From Delphinus delphis (Eukaryota; Chordata; Mammalia; Artiodactyla; Delphinidae): a DNA stretch of 64,000 bases. This document shows, piece after piece, positions 23,046-34,425 of this stretch. A program made the translations under genes and the position numbers. A model generated the notes under the pieces. It made no database searches. It was not told the origin of the DNA and was given only the letters and a program-made list of their open reading frames with translations. Position 1 is the first letter of the stretch, and every line of letters starts with the position of its first letter. The stretch is taken from assembly GCF_949987515.2 (NCBI RefSeq), contig NC_082696.1:32344431-32408430 (forward strand), given 5' to 3'.

Positions 23046-23254
23046 TGGGGATAACCAGCAAGGACCTACTGTATAGCACAGAGAACTATGTATCAATATT
23101 TTAATAACCTATAAGGAAAAAGAATCTGAAAAAGAATATATATATGTGTATATATATATATATATATATGGAACACTTTGTATATAAGACTTTGCTGTAC
23201 ACCTGAAACTAACACAACATTGTAAATCAACTAATACTTCAATTTTGGGTGGGG
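23046..23254 (+). mobile_element. L1 3' end, cetartiodactyl type
   Basis: Sense-strand landmarks: 'ggataaccagcaaggaccta', 'ctgtatagcacagagaacta', a TA microsatellite at about 23,137-23,170, 'ctttgctgtacacctgaaac' and 'aacattgtaaatcaactaat'. It is a 5'-truncated L1 tail. Confidence 0.8.
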
Positions 23255-23845
23255 AGTCCTGAACAGCTCACATTCTGCCATTCCTTCCATGGTTTCACTG
23301 TAGCAAATTTGAATGTTCAAGCGCCTTCTAAAAATGGCTAGAAGAAGCACAAGAGAGGTCTCCTTGCCTGGCTTTTCCTCCTCTGTCTTCAGAGAGAAAA
23401 TATCCCTTACCATCTAGGTAGGTATCTTTTAAACAAAATAAAGCCTTGTTGCTCTATACATGCTTTTGTTTAGAGATTTTGATTCCCCTCTACTGCCATT
23501 TCCGCATACTCTAGAGCTGTGTTCATTTTAATTTTGTTGATTGCTATTTGTAATGTTCTGAAGCTGAGTATTATGTCAGAATACAAATAAGGCAAAACAA
23601 CCATGAAATAGTAAATGTCTAAGAACCACATCTTTGGCACTTTGGCTGCTAATGTAGTAGCCTCGCCAATCAGGAGCCACACGAAGAACTCTTAAGCCCT
23701 GTGTTTAGGAAGGGCGCGCATTTCAGTCATGCTTTTGGCCTGCACTTAAAAAAAAAAAATCCTTTGGCCTTAAAAGGATAGGAATAAATACCAAGATTCG
23801 GATTTATAGATCCCCAAAAGATACAACAAAATAGCCATCAACTTC
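23255..23845. other. Intronic, no gene seen
   Basis: Unique-looking sequence with no exon that I can support. Confidence 0.35.
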
Positions 23846-23847
23846 TT

Positions 23848-24515
23848 TTTTTTTAATTGAAGTATAGCTGATTCACAATGTTGTACCAATCTCTGCTGTA
23901 CAGCAAATTGACTCAGTTATACACATATATACATTCTTTTTTTGTATTCTTTTCCATTACGGTTTATCACAGGATACTGAAAACATTTTCCAGTGCTATA
24001 CATTAAGACCTTGTTGTTTATCCACTCTCAATGTAATAGTTTGCATCTACCAACCCCAAACTCCCAGTCCATCCCTCTCCCCGCTCACCCCCTGGCAACC
24101 ACAAGTCTGACCTCCATGTCTATGAGTTTGTTTCTGTTTTGTAGGTAGGTTCATTTGTGCCATATTTTAGATTCCACATATAAGTGATATCATATGGTAT
24201 TTGTCTGTCTCGAAAGAGAAAGGGAAATAAAAGAAAATAAGTCAGAAATGACTTATTTCACTTAGTATGATAATCTCTAGTTGCATCCATGTTGCTGCAA
24301 ATGGCATTATTTCTTTCTTTTTTATGGCTGAGTGGTATTCCATTGTATGGAATCTTCTTTATCCATTCATCTGTCGATGAATGGATAAATAATTTTTTTC
24401 TGTTGATGGACATTTAGGTTGTTTCCATGTTTTGGCTATTGTGAACAGTGCTGCTATGAACATAGGGATGCATGTATCTTTTTGAATTATAGTTTTGTCT
24501 GGGTGCAATCAACTT
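23848..24515 (-). mobile_element. L1 3' end with two fold-back insertions
   Basis: Reversed cetartiodactyl L1 tail: 'attgaagtatagctgattca', 'gtacagcaaattgactcag', 'ccccctggcaaccacaagtc', 'gattccacatataagtgata', 'gctattgtgaacagtgctgc'. Two internal hairpins depart from the usual L1 text: arms of 10 bases at 24,235-24,244 / 24,249-24,258 and arms of 14 bases at 24,358-24,371 / 24,376-24,389, each with a 4-base loop. Confidence 0.85.
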
Positions 24516-25152
24516 CCTAAATTACATAATTCTATATTATGGAATCATGATGATTACTAACATGAAGTGTCAGAATATGAATTTGACAAGTGGCTTAACA
24601 AGAATCATGTTCCGAGGTATGGAAGAGCTCATTTATTAAGGGCATTTGGATTAATTCAAGTTTGAAGTCAGCTGTCTTAAGTGAAAATTTTCACACTTTT
24701 TTTTTCCATTTCATGAGAAGATTAGGGTACTTAGGAGCCATTGTGAGTTATGTAGAAATGAAGAACTTTTATTCTTTCCTTTTCATGAACCCATGGATGT
24801 CACTTGCTTATGCCTCAATCAGCTCTACAAAGTGGGCTTTTATTTGTAAGGACTCATTGTTACAGCCTCTAGAAGGCAGTAGTGTCCAGGAGAACCCCAA
24901 AGTAATAATGTTAATTCATTATTCTGTGTTGTTTTTGTTTAAGCACAGTCATTGGAAGAGCAACGGCTAGTTATTCAACTAGAAAAATTGATTAAAATAG
25001 AGACTCTTAATGATAATAACTTTTCTTAATGATGATACTTTTTTTATTACCTCATTACTTTTTGCCTTTTTGAACTTCATTTCTCAAGTGGAAATGTTCT
25101 AGATTCCTGCTTTATACATAAGCAGGGCCACTGTCATGGGTGTAGCTGAGGG
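24516..25152. other. Intronic, no gene seen
   Basis: AT-rich DNA. A 102-codon frame at 24,662-24,970 has no family resemblance or splice context and is treated as chance. Confidence 0.35.
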
Positions 25153-25592
25153 CTCTCCTTGTTTTGAGAGCAAAACAAAGTACTTCTTGTTGCTTTTTGT
25201 TCTTGTTCATAGAAACGTTGTTTAGGTCAGTCGGCTCCCAAAATGAACATGCTTTGCCCACGCTTAGATGGGCCCTGTGCTTGGTTTAATGCTCTGCTGT
25301 CACCGTCTTGAAGTGCTTAATATTTTCTGAGCAAGGGGCCCCATGTTTTTATTTTGCACTGGATCCCGTAACTAACGAAGTCAGTCCTGGCAACAGGAAC
25401 TGTATCTTACTCATCTTTTATTTCCCTGCAGATTTTCAGCATTGTGCTGGGTGCACAGATGAGTAAATGAATGAATGAATGAGTGCTCCCTTTGTTCTGA
25501 GAGGAAAGCAAAGTAGTTCTTGTTTCTTTTTGCATTGCTGATAGGAATGTGGTTTAGGGAAGTCGGTTCCCAAAGTGAATCTGCTTCAGACG
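25153..25592 (+). repeat. Diverged direct repeat pair (~110 bp each)
   Basis: Bases 25,153-25,262 and 25,486-25,592 align along their length: 'cttgttttgagagcaaaac' pairs with 'tttgttctgagaggaaagc', and 'tttaggtcagtcggctccca' pairs with 'tttagggaagtcggttccca'. Roughly three quarters of positions agree by eye. The L2 tail at about 25,385-25,485 lies between the two. Confidence 0.75.
25385..25485 (+). mobile_element. L2 LINE 3' terminus
   Basis: 'caacaggaactgtatcttac', 'tgtgctgggtgcacagatg' and the terminal ATGA repeats ('aatgaatgaatgaatgag') are the sense-strand end of L2. Confidence 0.65.
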
Positions 25593-25781
25593 TTGTGAGG
25601 GGGATGTTTGAGGGGTTGGCAGAAGTGGCAGTAGTGAATAAACTTTTAAAGAATACAGATTCTCTGGCCTCACTCTTCATCTTCCTGAATCAAAATTTCC
25701 TGAGAATAAAGGTCAGGAATCTGTGCGTTTAAAAAACTCCTCAGGTCCTCTCGTACCTGGCCTGGACTGTGCTCTTCTCCC

Positions 25782-27020
25782 AAGGCTCTGCAAGGCCTGT
25801 AGGTCTGTGCCCAGCCGTGGATGTGGGTTTCTGGTTTGTCAAGGCTGTCAAGAAAAAGGCCTGTTTCAAGTGACATCAAGTATCAGTACAATTTAGGAGA
25901 CAGTGGAGGATAAACCAGGCTAAGAATTAGCACAACACACCCAAGCTCACGATGATACTGTTGTGATAGCAGTGGGGCTACCATTTGTCCCATTGCTTAT
26001 GTCCCATTGGAAGGGGCATGAGAGTCTGTGCAGTTTATGCTCACCAGCTCCCAAAGCATGAGGTGAAGGTTGGCATTACAAACCATGCCGTAGCGTAAAG
26101 GACCAGCCTGTTACAGCCTGCTGGCCTTCTCTCAGGTTTGGCAAGATGAGATCTACTTCCAAGTAGAGGTAACCAGGTGAATGCAGTATGGAAAGGCCAA
26201 AGAAATGGTCAGTCTAGTGCCTTCATGTGCAATTTGGACGTGGGCCTGCCCAGAAGTACTGTAGCTCTGGGGAAGGGGTTGTAGGGGTGGAGCAGAGAGT
26301 GTCTAAAGGGAGCTGTGGATGTAGCCTTGTCCCTCCCTCACAGCATTAAATGATTCCCAGGTTTTTATTTAGAAGGCAAGGCTTCAGTGCAAGAGTGCAT
26401 CTTGTGGATGTCATGATCAGAATGGGGCAGATGGGCTTCCCTGGTGGCGCAGTGGTTAAGAATCCGCCAGCCAATGCAGGGGACATGGGTTCGAGCCCTG
26501 GTCCGGGAAGATCCCACATGCCGCAGAGCAACTAAGCCCGTGCGCCACAACTACTGAGCCTGTGTGCCACAACTACTGAAGCCCATACACCTAGAGCCTG
26601 TGCTCCACAACAAGAGAAGCCACCGCAATGAGAAGCCCGCACGCCAAAACAAATAGTAGCCCCCACTCACCACAATTAGAGAAAAGCCCACGGGCAGCAA
26701 GGAAGACCTAACGCAGCCAAAAATAAATAAATAAATAAATTTAGAATGAGACAGGTGATGTGCATCTCGTAATGAAAGATGAAGTTGCTTACAAGACACA
26801 AGTCTCTCAATACATAAAGAACCTTGTAACTCCAGACATGATGGAGATGTACAAAGCTCATGTTGCTGAATGAGAGCATCTAGTCTATGAAAAAACTCCT
26901 AAGAAAGAAGTTTCAAGAGGAGAGGTAAAAGGTGAAGTGTCTCCTGCCCAGGAGGAAAGTGGTGCCCTTTAAGAGCAAGCATCCTCAGAACTCAAGGGAG
27001 ACCCTTAACAGCTCAACATC
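25782..27020 (+). pseudogene. RPL5 processed pseudogene, split by a SINE
   Basis: This is an intronless retrocopy of the mRNA for ribosomal protein L5, the 60S protein that carries 5S rRNA. The 5' UTR remnant starts near 25,782 and the ATG equivalent is at 25,821. The sequence then follows the mRNA collinearly: FKRYQVKF region near 25,862, YNTPK near 25,930, ARIEGDMIVCAAYAH near 26,003, CYLDAGLART near 26,226, GAVDGGLSIPHS near 26,310, then after a SINE (26,434-26,742) SQYIKNSVTPDMMEEMYK near 26,800, YEKKPKKEV near 26,885 and the C-terminus near 27,010. The stated residues are those of the parent. The copy itself has many substitutions, frameshifts and in-frame stops and cannot make protein. 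I see no introns and no surviving poly(A) tail. The parent call comes from memory but rests on an unbroken order of matches over about 900 bases. Confidence 0.85.
26419..26757 (+). mobile_element. CHR-type SINE inside RPL5 pseudogene
   Basis: Head 'cttccctggtggcgcagtgg', B-box-like 'gggttcgagccctgg', 'cacaactactga' units and an (AAAT)n tail. The target-site duplication is imperfect: 'agaatggggcagatg' (26,419-26,433) against 'agaatgagacaggtg' (26,743-26,757). The flanks belong to the RPL5 retrocopy, so the SINE is the younger insertion. Confidence 0.92.
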
Positions 27021-27194
27021 AAACCGTCCCTGTCTGCCCTTGACTATGAAGAGTTTTCAGATTAAGAGATACTTGTTAGCTGAGGCAGGAGGAGATTGGT
27101 TATAGTGGATGGAGTGGTGGACAAGACAACAACTAACAGCAAGGGATTAGGGATAAAAATTATCCAGAAAGAGAAAGTCATTTTTCAACTACCT

Positions 27195-27400
27195 GCATAA
27201 TTTATTTTTATTACTTAGTAAATATATTTTCCCAGCACCTATTTTGTGTCAGATACTATTCCAGGCACTAGGATACAGGAGTGAGAAGAAGGGTTAATTC
27301 TTGATGTCATGGAACCTGAATTTTGATGGGAGAAGAGAGACAGTTACTAAACATGTCAGCGTTATGAGTGCTGTGAAGAGAAAGTGAATGGTGTGGGTGG
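27195..27400. mobile_element. Old LINE-class repeat (L2/L3-like)
   Basis: 'attttgtgtcagatactatt', 'ccaggcactaggatacagga' and 'gagagacagttactaaac' match a widespread old mammalian repeat in wording. Family and orientation are not resolved. Confidence 0.45.
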
Positions 27401-28560
27401 AAGATTATGGACCTCACAATGGGTGGGCAGGGATGTGGGGGTGTCCTCCTCTCCCTTCCATGCCAAATGTAGTTGCTACACTAATGTGTTAACTTATCAA
27501 GAGCTCAGTTCCCTTATCTTAGGAACTAAGATGGAATTCACCTTCAGTGGCCAGGCCATTGAACAGTTTGGTTGTACGGGTTGACTTACGGGGGCTTAGA
27601 CTGACTTTAGTGCTGTCTATCATGTCAGTACTATAATAACAAGTACCTTTCCAGTTGTTGGATGTGTGTTAATTGAGTGCTAAGAATGAAAAAGTGAACT
27701 AATATTACTGTCTTCCATTTTCTAATAAATATGTCTGGCTGACTTGAGGAAAATAAAAACAAAATGCCAAGCAGGTGATGTTTTTGTCTGCTAAAATTTA
27801 GGCTGACTTTTGGCAAATTTCTCTCTTGTTTTACATTTACTGAAATACAGAAATTGAGACTGGCCAATGAGTAAATGGTTAAAGTGATGACATTTTTAAC
27901 ATTAAATATTTAAATATTATAGGCTAAGAGAAGAATATGTAGAATTAATCAACAAGCGAGTTTTATAATATTGGATATTTTTGTTATAGATTTAAAGCAT
28001 TGTATACTTTTATTGAGAATTTAGACCCTGTGGGGTGATTTTTTTCTTTACTCTAGACTTGTAGAAAATTTAAGCATTATTAAAATGACCAAATAGAATT
28101 AATATGTACATAAGAAGAGATATTTTTTATAGCTCTTGAATAGAGAATTAGATAATACCAAAGCAAACTTTTGTTTATATGTAGATGATTTATTTATAAT
28201 TTTAAAAATTATAGATGATATGGATGATTTATAATTTTTAGAACACTAAATAATTAGAGAATCCAACAGAAAAATCATAAGTAGATGTATTTTAAATTTT
28301 TAAAAAAACCCTAGATTTACCAACAAGATTCATGAAGTGGAAATATTTGTTTTAAACTCTGTAGAGTTTTTAGTATCTTGACCATCTGATCTGATCACTC
28401 TCATTTTATATTTAGGGAAAACTGAGACTTAGGTTAAACAATTTAGCATCTGGGGACTATTTCACTTTGAAGTGTTTACAGGACATGGTTTCAACCATTC
28501 GTAAGTGGAGAGGCCATTATAACTACTGTATTAGTAGTTATAAACATTCCTGGATTGGGA
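27401..28560. other. Intronic, AT-rich, no gene seen
   Basis: No exons or repeats that I can defend. The stretch 28,060-28,320 is extremely AT-rich with local near-repeats of 'gatgatttataattttta'. Confidence 0.35.
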
Positions 28561-28564
28561 TTGT

Positions 28565-28745
28565 GGTTATTGTTGTTTTCTCATACATGCTATAGCTCTG
28601 TGAACTTGGGTAAGTTACTTAATTTCTCTAAGGCTTCAGTTCCTCATCTGTATAGTTGGGAAAAATGGGGCATGCCGTCCTCCTTCCTTGGGATTAGGTG
28701 ACAGAATGACCACAAGCACACAGCACAGTACGGGGCTTAGAGAAA
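28565..28745 (+). mobile_element. MIR SINE relic
   Basis: 'ctgtgaacttgggtaagtta', 'ttctctaaggcttcagttcc', 'tcatctgtatagttggg' and 'acagcacagtacggggctta' follow MIR sense order. Confidence 0.75.
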
Positions 28746-29034
28746 GAAATCAGGGGAAATTGTTGTTATTGGTTAAACTAAAACAGAAATACTTCTGTCA
28801 AAAAGGGTCTTTCCGAAAGGTGACATTTTAAAACAATATATATTAGAAACACCTAAGATATAGACGTTTTCCTAGTTCTTTCTGATTAAGGAAATCAGCT
28901 GTTATATTGTAGCAATCTTTTTCTTAAAAACTTAGGTTTATTTGAATATCAGTTAGTAGATCTACAAGTGTTATTAGTACTTAGGCCAAGTGGTTGACTT
29001 TTGCTTTAATTTACAGCTAATACTTAAATAAAAG

Positions 29035-29262
29035 ATAAATTATATAGCATTTGCTATGTGCCAGGTACATATATCAACATATTTAATCCCCACAAAAAAA
29101 CCCCAATGAGATAGGTAATTATCACGATCCTTATGTGACAGATGTTGAAACTTCACCACAGAGAAGTCAAGCGGGAAGTCTGGGGTCACTAGGCTCTGTG
29201 TGGAGAAGCTGGGGTTTGAGCCCCACCTATTGGCACTAGAGTCACTACTCTCACCCATCACA
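29035..29262 (-). mobile_element. MIR SINE relic
   Basis: Plus-strand order 'gcatttgctatgtgccaggt', 'atttaatccccac', 'gaaacttcaccacagagaag' and 'gctggggtttgagccccacc' is reversed MIR. Confidence 0.75.
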
Positions 29263-29429
29263 CTGTGAGCACATCACAGGAGGAGGATTGCTAGTAAGGA
29301 GAAAGCAAGGGTACTCCAGTTATTGTACAAATCTGTGTTTGATTTGCCCAGGTGGGTTCTTATCCAACCGAGCATTGACTTCTGAGAACTCCATTCTGTG
29401 GGGATGTTCATACAATGTTAAAAGTGGCT

Positions 29430-29640
29430 GCCATTAATTGACTGCTTACATGGATCATAAACTCTAATAGGGACTTTACATATTTCTTTTTTTTAAAATC
29501 CGTAACAGCCCCCTGAGATAGATATGATACATGTGATGATGTCCATTTTACAGGTGATGAAACAGAGTCTGAGTGAAGTATGTAACTTTCTCCAAATCAC
29601 AGCTATTTGTCTCCCTCCAAAGCCACTGTAATACTTAAGT
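29430..29640 (-). mobile_element. MIR SINE relic
   Basis: 'gactgcttacatggatcata', 'ccccctgagatagatatgat', 'ccattttacaggtgatgaaa' and 'cagagtctgagtgaagtatg' match reversed MIR. It lies next to another MIR in the same orientation about 170 bases upstream. Confidence 0.65.
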
Positions 29641-30960
29641 TTCCATGATGAATATTGTGTATACCTCAGTTCTATGTCCCTGAAACTGTTAGTAAATGAT
29701 GATGATTATGAACAGGAAATAGAGTAAGTCAATAGGGTGTTATGGAGAATGTCCCCCACTATCCCAGAATAATATATAATCCCATATCTAAGGATATTCA
29801 GTAATTATCTGTGTTACCTCCAGAAAGCAACGAGTCGGCTTCATATGAAAAATGAGGGCAGGGCTTTGGACTAGATGATCTCTTTCTAGAGTAAGCCTTT
29901 CATCTTCCCAGCCAGGATGAGAATTTAGCTAAATATTCCCTTAAGTAACACTAGACGGCGCATGAGAACAAAAGAGTTGGGAGCCATTTATAGGATGCAT
30001 GTAATCCCTATTTTGAAATAGAACAGAATTTATTTTCTGAAGTGAATCATTGATGATTTCAGTCTACCGATACCTAATGTAAGGAACACCTGACCTGATA
30101 TTCTGCCAATATAACACCCTACCTTGTCTACAATTTGGAGTAGAACTTTGATAAATCTAAGCAGAAAGCCAATTCTTTATTTTCGGCAGAACATTAACCA
30201 AACAGATCTCCTGGCATTATTTCTATAAAGTAATTCTGGCCCTACCATAGAAAATTAAAGGAAATTGAATATCTGAAAGAGATGATACAGTCAAGGAATA
30301 TTCCTATGAGCTCTATAAAATGAATTTTTATGCTTTCTTGGACATTGCAATGTATGTTACCAGGAATGCAGGCTTGTGACATTATGCAAGACACAAAGAA
30401 AACAGTCAAAAAGGGTACACATTTTTTCTCTAGAGGTATTTGTTTTTAGGTCATGAAACTTCTATACTTTGGGCTCTATTAAGTCAATTTATTTGTTTTC
30501 AACTATTACTCATAATCTTTTTTTGAAAATTTCTTTTTCTGGTCATTGTGACTTCTTTGAGGAGTTACAGGGCCTAGTGAGACAGAGTAAAGCAAAAGGT
30601 AGAAAACAAAAGAAAGAAACTACAAGGGTGGAGACAAAGGATTCAGTATTCAGATGAGAAGCTCTAATGCAACCCAGGTCAATATAATTTCACATCATTT
30701 TCTGAATGTCTCTGAAAAAATAAAATATAATGGTGGATAGATGTGTTTGTTTAAGCCCAGTACTTTCAAATTAAAAAAAAAAATTGAAAGCGACACACTA
30801 GTCTATGTTAATGTTTAAAAACAGCTTTCCAGGAGAGAAGAAAATAGCATCCTTAAGGAAATGCCTCATGAGTATCTTTGCTCTTCACAACTGCATAAAC
30901 CATTAAGAGCTAACCAGCTGATGTAAAGACAGGTCAGTTGTTTTGAAGCAAGCTTAAGAG
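29641..30960. other. Intronic, no gene seen
   Basis: No exon or named repeat identified. The phrase near 29,845-29,905 ('ggactagatgatctctttct') may be a MIR trace. Confidence 0.35.
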
Positions 30961-30962
30961 TT

Positions 30963-31180
30963 AATTGATTGAGTGCTTACTGTGTGCTTAACATTTGCTG
31001 CTGTTTCTTTGTATTATCTCATTTAATTTTCCCAACTGTTCTTTGAGGGGGGATTCATTTATTATCCTCACTTTGGGGATGAAAAGACTGAGGCTTAAGG
31101 GGGTAAGGTAATAAGCCCAGGGTCTTGTGGCTACTGATGGGAGGAGCCTGGTCTGTCTGATTCTTAAGGTCCAACTTTGC
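30963..31180 (-). mobile_element. MIR SINE relic
   Basis: 'tgagtgcttactgtgtgctt', 'tattatctcatttaattttc', 'gatgaaaagactgaggctta' and 'ggagcctggtctgtctgatt' are MIR landmarks in reverse. Confidence 0.8.
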
Positions 31181-31182
31181 GC

Positions 31183-31515
31183 TTCCCTGGTGGCACAGTG
31201 GTTAAGGATCCGCCTGCCAATGCAGGGGACACGAGTTCGATCCCTGGTCCGGGAAGATCCCATGTGATGTGGAGCAACTAAGCCCATGCACCACGAGTAC
31301 TGAGCCTGCGCTCTAGAGCCTGCAAGGCACAACTACTGAGCCTGCGTGCCACAACTACTGAAGCCAGTGCGCCTAGAGCCCATGCTCCACAACAAGAGGA
31401 GTCACCGCAACCAAGAGTAGCCCCCGCTCACCGCAACTAGAGAAAGCCCGTGCGCAGCAAGGAAGATTCAACACAGCCAAAACTAAATAAATAAAATAAT
31501 AAATTTATATATATA
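31183..31515 (+). mobile_element. CHR-type SINE, long form
   Basis: Head 'cttccctggtggcacagtgg', 'gagttcgatccctggtccgg', several 'cacaactactga' units, and an (AAAT)n tail ending in a short TA run. It was inserted directly after a MIR. A clear target-site duplication was not found. Confidence 0.9.
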
Positions 31516-32361
31516 AAAAATGATAGATACAAGTATATAAAATCAGGGCATGAACATGACTTGATAAATTAAGTAGGCTTAATTTCAATACTGCAATAAG
31601 AGGGACCTATTCAAATTCTCACCATTTGTTTCACACTCACACTTCAAGGGCATTTACGATCTCTCAAAACTGATCAGTTTTGTGCAAGTAAACCATGTTT
31701 CTTTTAAAAAGACTTGTGCACTTGCCCCGGCTCAAAGATATTAAAATCTAGCACATAAAGCCCATTAGTAGAGGTAGAAATATAGGCAATATACTACTAC
31801 AGCAACAACCATCAATTACAGTTAAGAATTTTTCTGTAACAACCAAATGGATAATCAAATATTGTAACAACTCAAGTATTACTAAGCAAAGTGCAATTCT
31901 ACAGTATTCAGTGTTGCTATTCAGTTTCTAACTTAAAACAGCCTATGGTAACTGGTAGCAAAGAAAGTCCTTGCGATAGACAGCCTCTGCTTGGGAACTT
32001 ATGATGTAATTATTGCATGCTGCTAATATACCATCTAAACATGTTAGTATGATCTTCCCTTGAGAAAAGTGTGGCATGAGAGCCAGACTTATGCCATATT
32101 GTGAATTAATTGAAATATTCTTTAGATATCCTCTCCACGTTCTCGTCTTTCTCAGTCATACTCCAGTGTCTTCACCACCACCCCCAGCACAGGCCCACTG
32201 TTTCCCAGAGAAGCTTAGGCACCATGGGTCACTTAAAAGCTATTTCACCAGTGATTGTGATCCCTTGCGGGAAACATGATGCTTGAACTCAGGTTCTAAT
32301 GTTACTAGCCAGATAAAGTGAACTTCCTTTTGATGTTTAGGGGCTGCTCTCTTGGATTTGA
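31516..32361. other. Intronic, no gene seen
   Basis: AT-rich unique-looking DNA with no defensible exon. Confidence 0.35.
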
Positions 32362-32712
32362 ACACAGTTCATTTTATTTTATTTATTTTAAATGAAAGAT
32401 TTATTATTCATTTATTATATTTATTTTTGGCTGTGTTGGGTCTTCGTTGCTGCGTGCAGGCTTTCTCTAGCTGCGGCAAGTGGGGGCTACTCTTCATTGC
32501 AGTGGTGTGTGGGCCTCTCATCGCGGTGGCTTCTCTTGTTGAGAAGCACGAGCTCTAGGGCGTGCAGGCTTCAGTAGTTGTGGGTCGCGGGCTTAGTTGC
32601 TCTGCGGCATGTGGGATCTTCCCGAATCAGGGCTCGAACCCGTGTCCCCTACATTGGCAGGCGGATTCTTAACCACTGCGCCGGCAGGGAAGCCCACACC
32701 GTTCATTTTATT
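32362..32712 (-). mobile_element. CHR-type SINE with TSD
   Basis: Reversed copy: T-rich tail on the left, 'ggctgtgttgggtcttcgtt' next, tRNA-like head at the right ('ccggcagggaagccc'). Flanks 'acacagttcattttatt' (32,362-32,378) and 'acaccgttcattttatt' (32,696-32,712) form a 17 bp duplication with one mismatch. Confidence 0.93.
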
Positions 32713-33044
32713 CAACTCCAAAATTGTATGCAACTCTCGTGTATTGGTGATTAACCTAATCTTGATTACCTTAATTTTGAGAGGACGACATAAACATAAA
32801 AAATCTCAGGAAGGAAAATATCTTTTGCTTAGGCTCCCAGATCACCCATGATACGGCAGCAGAGCCATGCCCACCAACATGCTGGCCTTGTGTCTAAGAA
32901 AGTTATCCATAAATTAAAGTTTTTTAGTAACTTAGGGGGTGAATGGGTGGAAGATTATTATGAAATATGTTATTTTGGCACAAGCTCAAGGGAGGCCTCG
33001 GAGAACAGGATGTGGTTCATTGTATGCTAAATCTGCTTTGAGAT
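32713..33044. other. Intronic, no gene seen
   Basis: Short open frames here carry no recognisable domain. Confidence 0.35.
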
Positions 33045-33175
33045 TAGCTAGGTGAAATCATGCAAGTCTCTTAACCTCTGTAGTCTCAGAACCTCATCAG
33101 TAAAAGGTGAGGTGTGGGGTTTGATGTGCTTAACATCTTTCTAAGCTCTAACCTTCTAGGATTTTTTTAGACTCC
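33045..33175 (+). mobile_element. MIR SINE relic
   Basis: 'atcatgcaagtctcttaacc' and 'tcagaacctcatcagtaaaa' are sense-strand MIR landmarks. Confidence 0.6.
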
Positions 33176-33671
33176 ACACTTAAAGAGAGTAATCAAAAGT
33201 AGGGCATGCGATTTTAATCAAAGCCCAAAATTATTTCAGGACAGTGTTGTTATAATTAATATTCAGAAGTTCTTAGAGATACTTAGATGAAAGCTCAAAA
33301 GGAAAAATGATTATGGTTTAGCAAATTCAATGAGTAATTAATTGCAGATGACTAACGCTCTCCCTCCCGCTCTCCTTCCCCTTCAGGGGCACAGGAATAG
33401 GATAAGCAATAAAAGTGACTCAGATTCTTCCTGGCATGCCTGAAAGAGCCGAAGGAAATTTCTGACATGATTTAGCATGTGTAGTCTTCTATCCTTGTTA
33501 ATTATTGTGAAATAGAATCTGCTTAATATCTAACAGTCCTTCTAACCTCATTTGTAATTCTGAACAGTCTAATAACATCCTTTGTCAACAGTGTCAAACA
33601 ACCACAAATTTCATTTCACAGAGAAGTTGGTAGTACTCCATCTCTCCTGCTTCCTCAGTTCTTTATGGCGT

Positions 33672-34050
33672 CTGTATGATCTCACTTTTATGTGGAATCT
33701 AAAAAAGATGGAACTCATAGAAACAGACCAGATTTGTGGTTGCTGGAGGTGAGGGAAATGGGTGAAGGGGGTCAAAATGTACTAACTTCCCGGTATAAGA
33801 TAAGTGAGCCCTAGAGATGTAACGTGCAGCATAGTGGCTGTACTTAATAATACTGTATTGTATATTTTAAAGTTGCTAGGGGAGTAGATCTTAAAAGTTC
33901 TCATCTTAAGAAAAAAATTGTAACTATGTGAGGCAGTGGATGTTAACTTATCATGGTGATCATTTACTGTATATACGTGTATCAATTCATTATGTCGTAT
34001 ACTATAAACTAACACAATGTTGTACGTCGGTTCTATCTCAATAAAACCAG
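33672..34050 (+). mobile_element. L1 3' end (L1MA/L1MB-like)
   Basis: 'gatctcacttttatgtggaa', 'gaaacagaccagatttgtgg', 'ttgctggaggtgagggaaat', 'ctaacacaatgttgtacgtc' and the A-rich end 'tctcaataaaacc' follow the sense strand of an older L1 3' UTR. Confidence 0.75.
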
Positions 34051-34245
34051 GGACAAATTAGAGCAGTTGTTTGCTCAGTCTTAGAACAATGTGATCTTCT
34101 TTTTCTAATGGGGGTGCTAGACAATGACAACAAAAATTCACACTTAATCCCAGTAAAAGTTTTAAGTAGAGCAGCATCGTCAAAAGCCGGATCAGTGGGT
34201 CCAAAATGGAAACTAGAATGAGAGGGGAGTGGACTAGAAGAGGTC

Positions 34246-34425
34246 TTAGCGGTTATTTGTTCATCTTTCTTTTCTTTTCACATATAAGGAAACTAAGACC
34301 AGAGAAGTTAGGCATTTGTTTATGGTCACATGACAGGTTAGTGTTAGAGCCAGAATGAGAACCTGGGATTCCTGACACCAAAGTTGATAATTCCCCTTCC
34401 ACACTATATTGACTGTCTTTGCAGT
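34246..34425 (-). mobile_element. MIR SINE relic
   Basis: 'acatataaggaaactaagac', 'agagaagttaggcatttg' and 'gagaacctgggattcctgac' are reversed MIR landmarks. Confidence 0.65.

Noticed and set aside
24662..24970. 102-codon plus-strand frame
   Set aside because: AT-rich chance frame with no conserved motif or acceptor signal.
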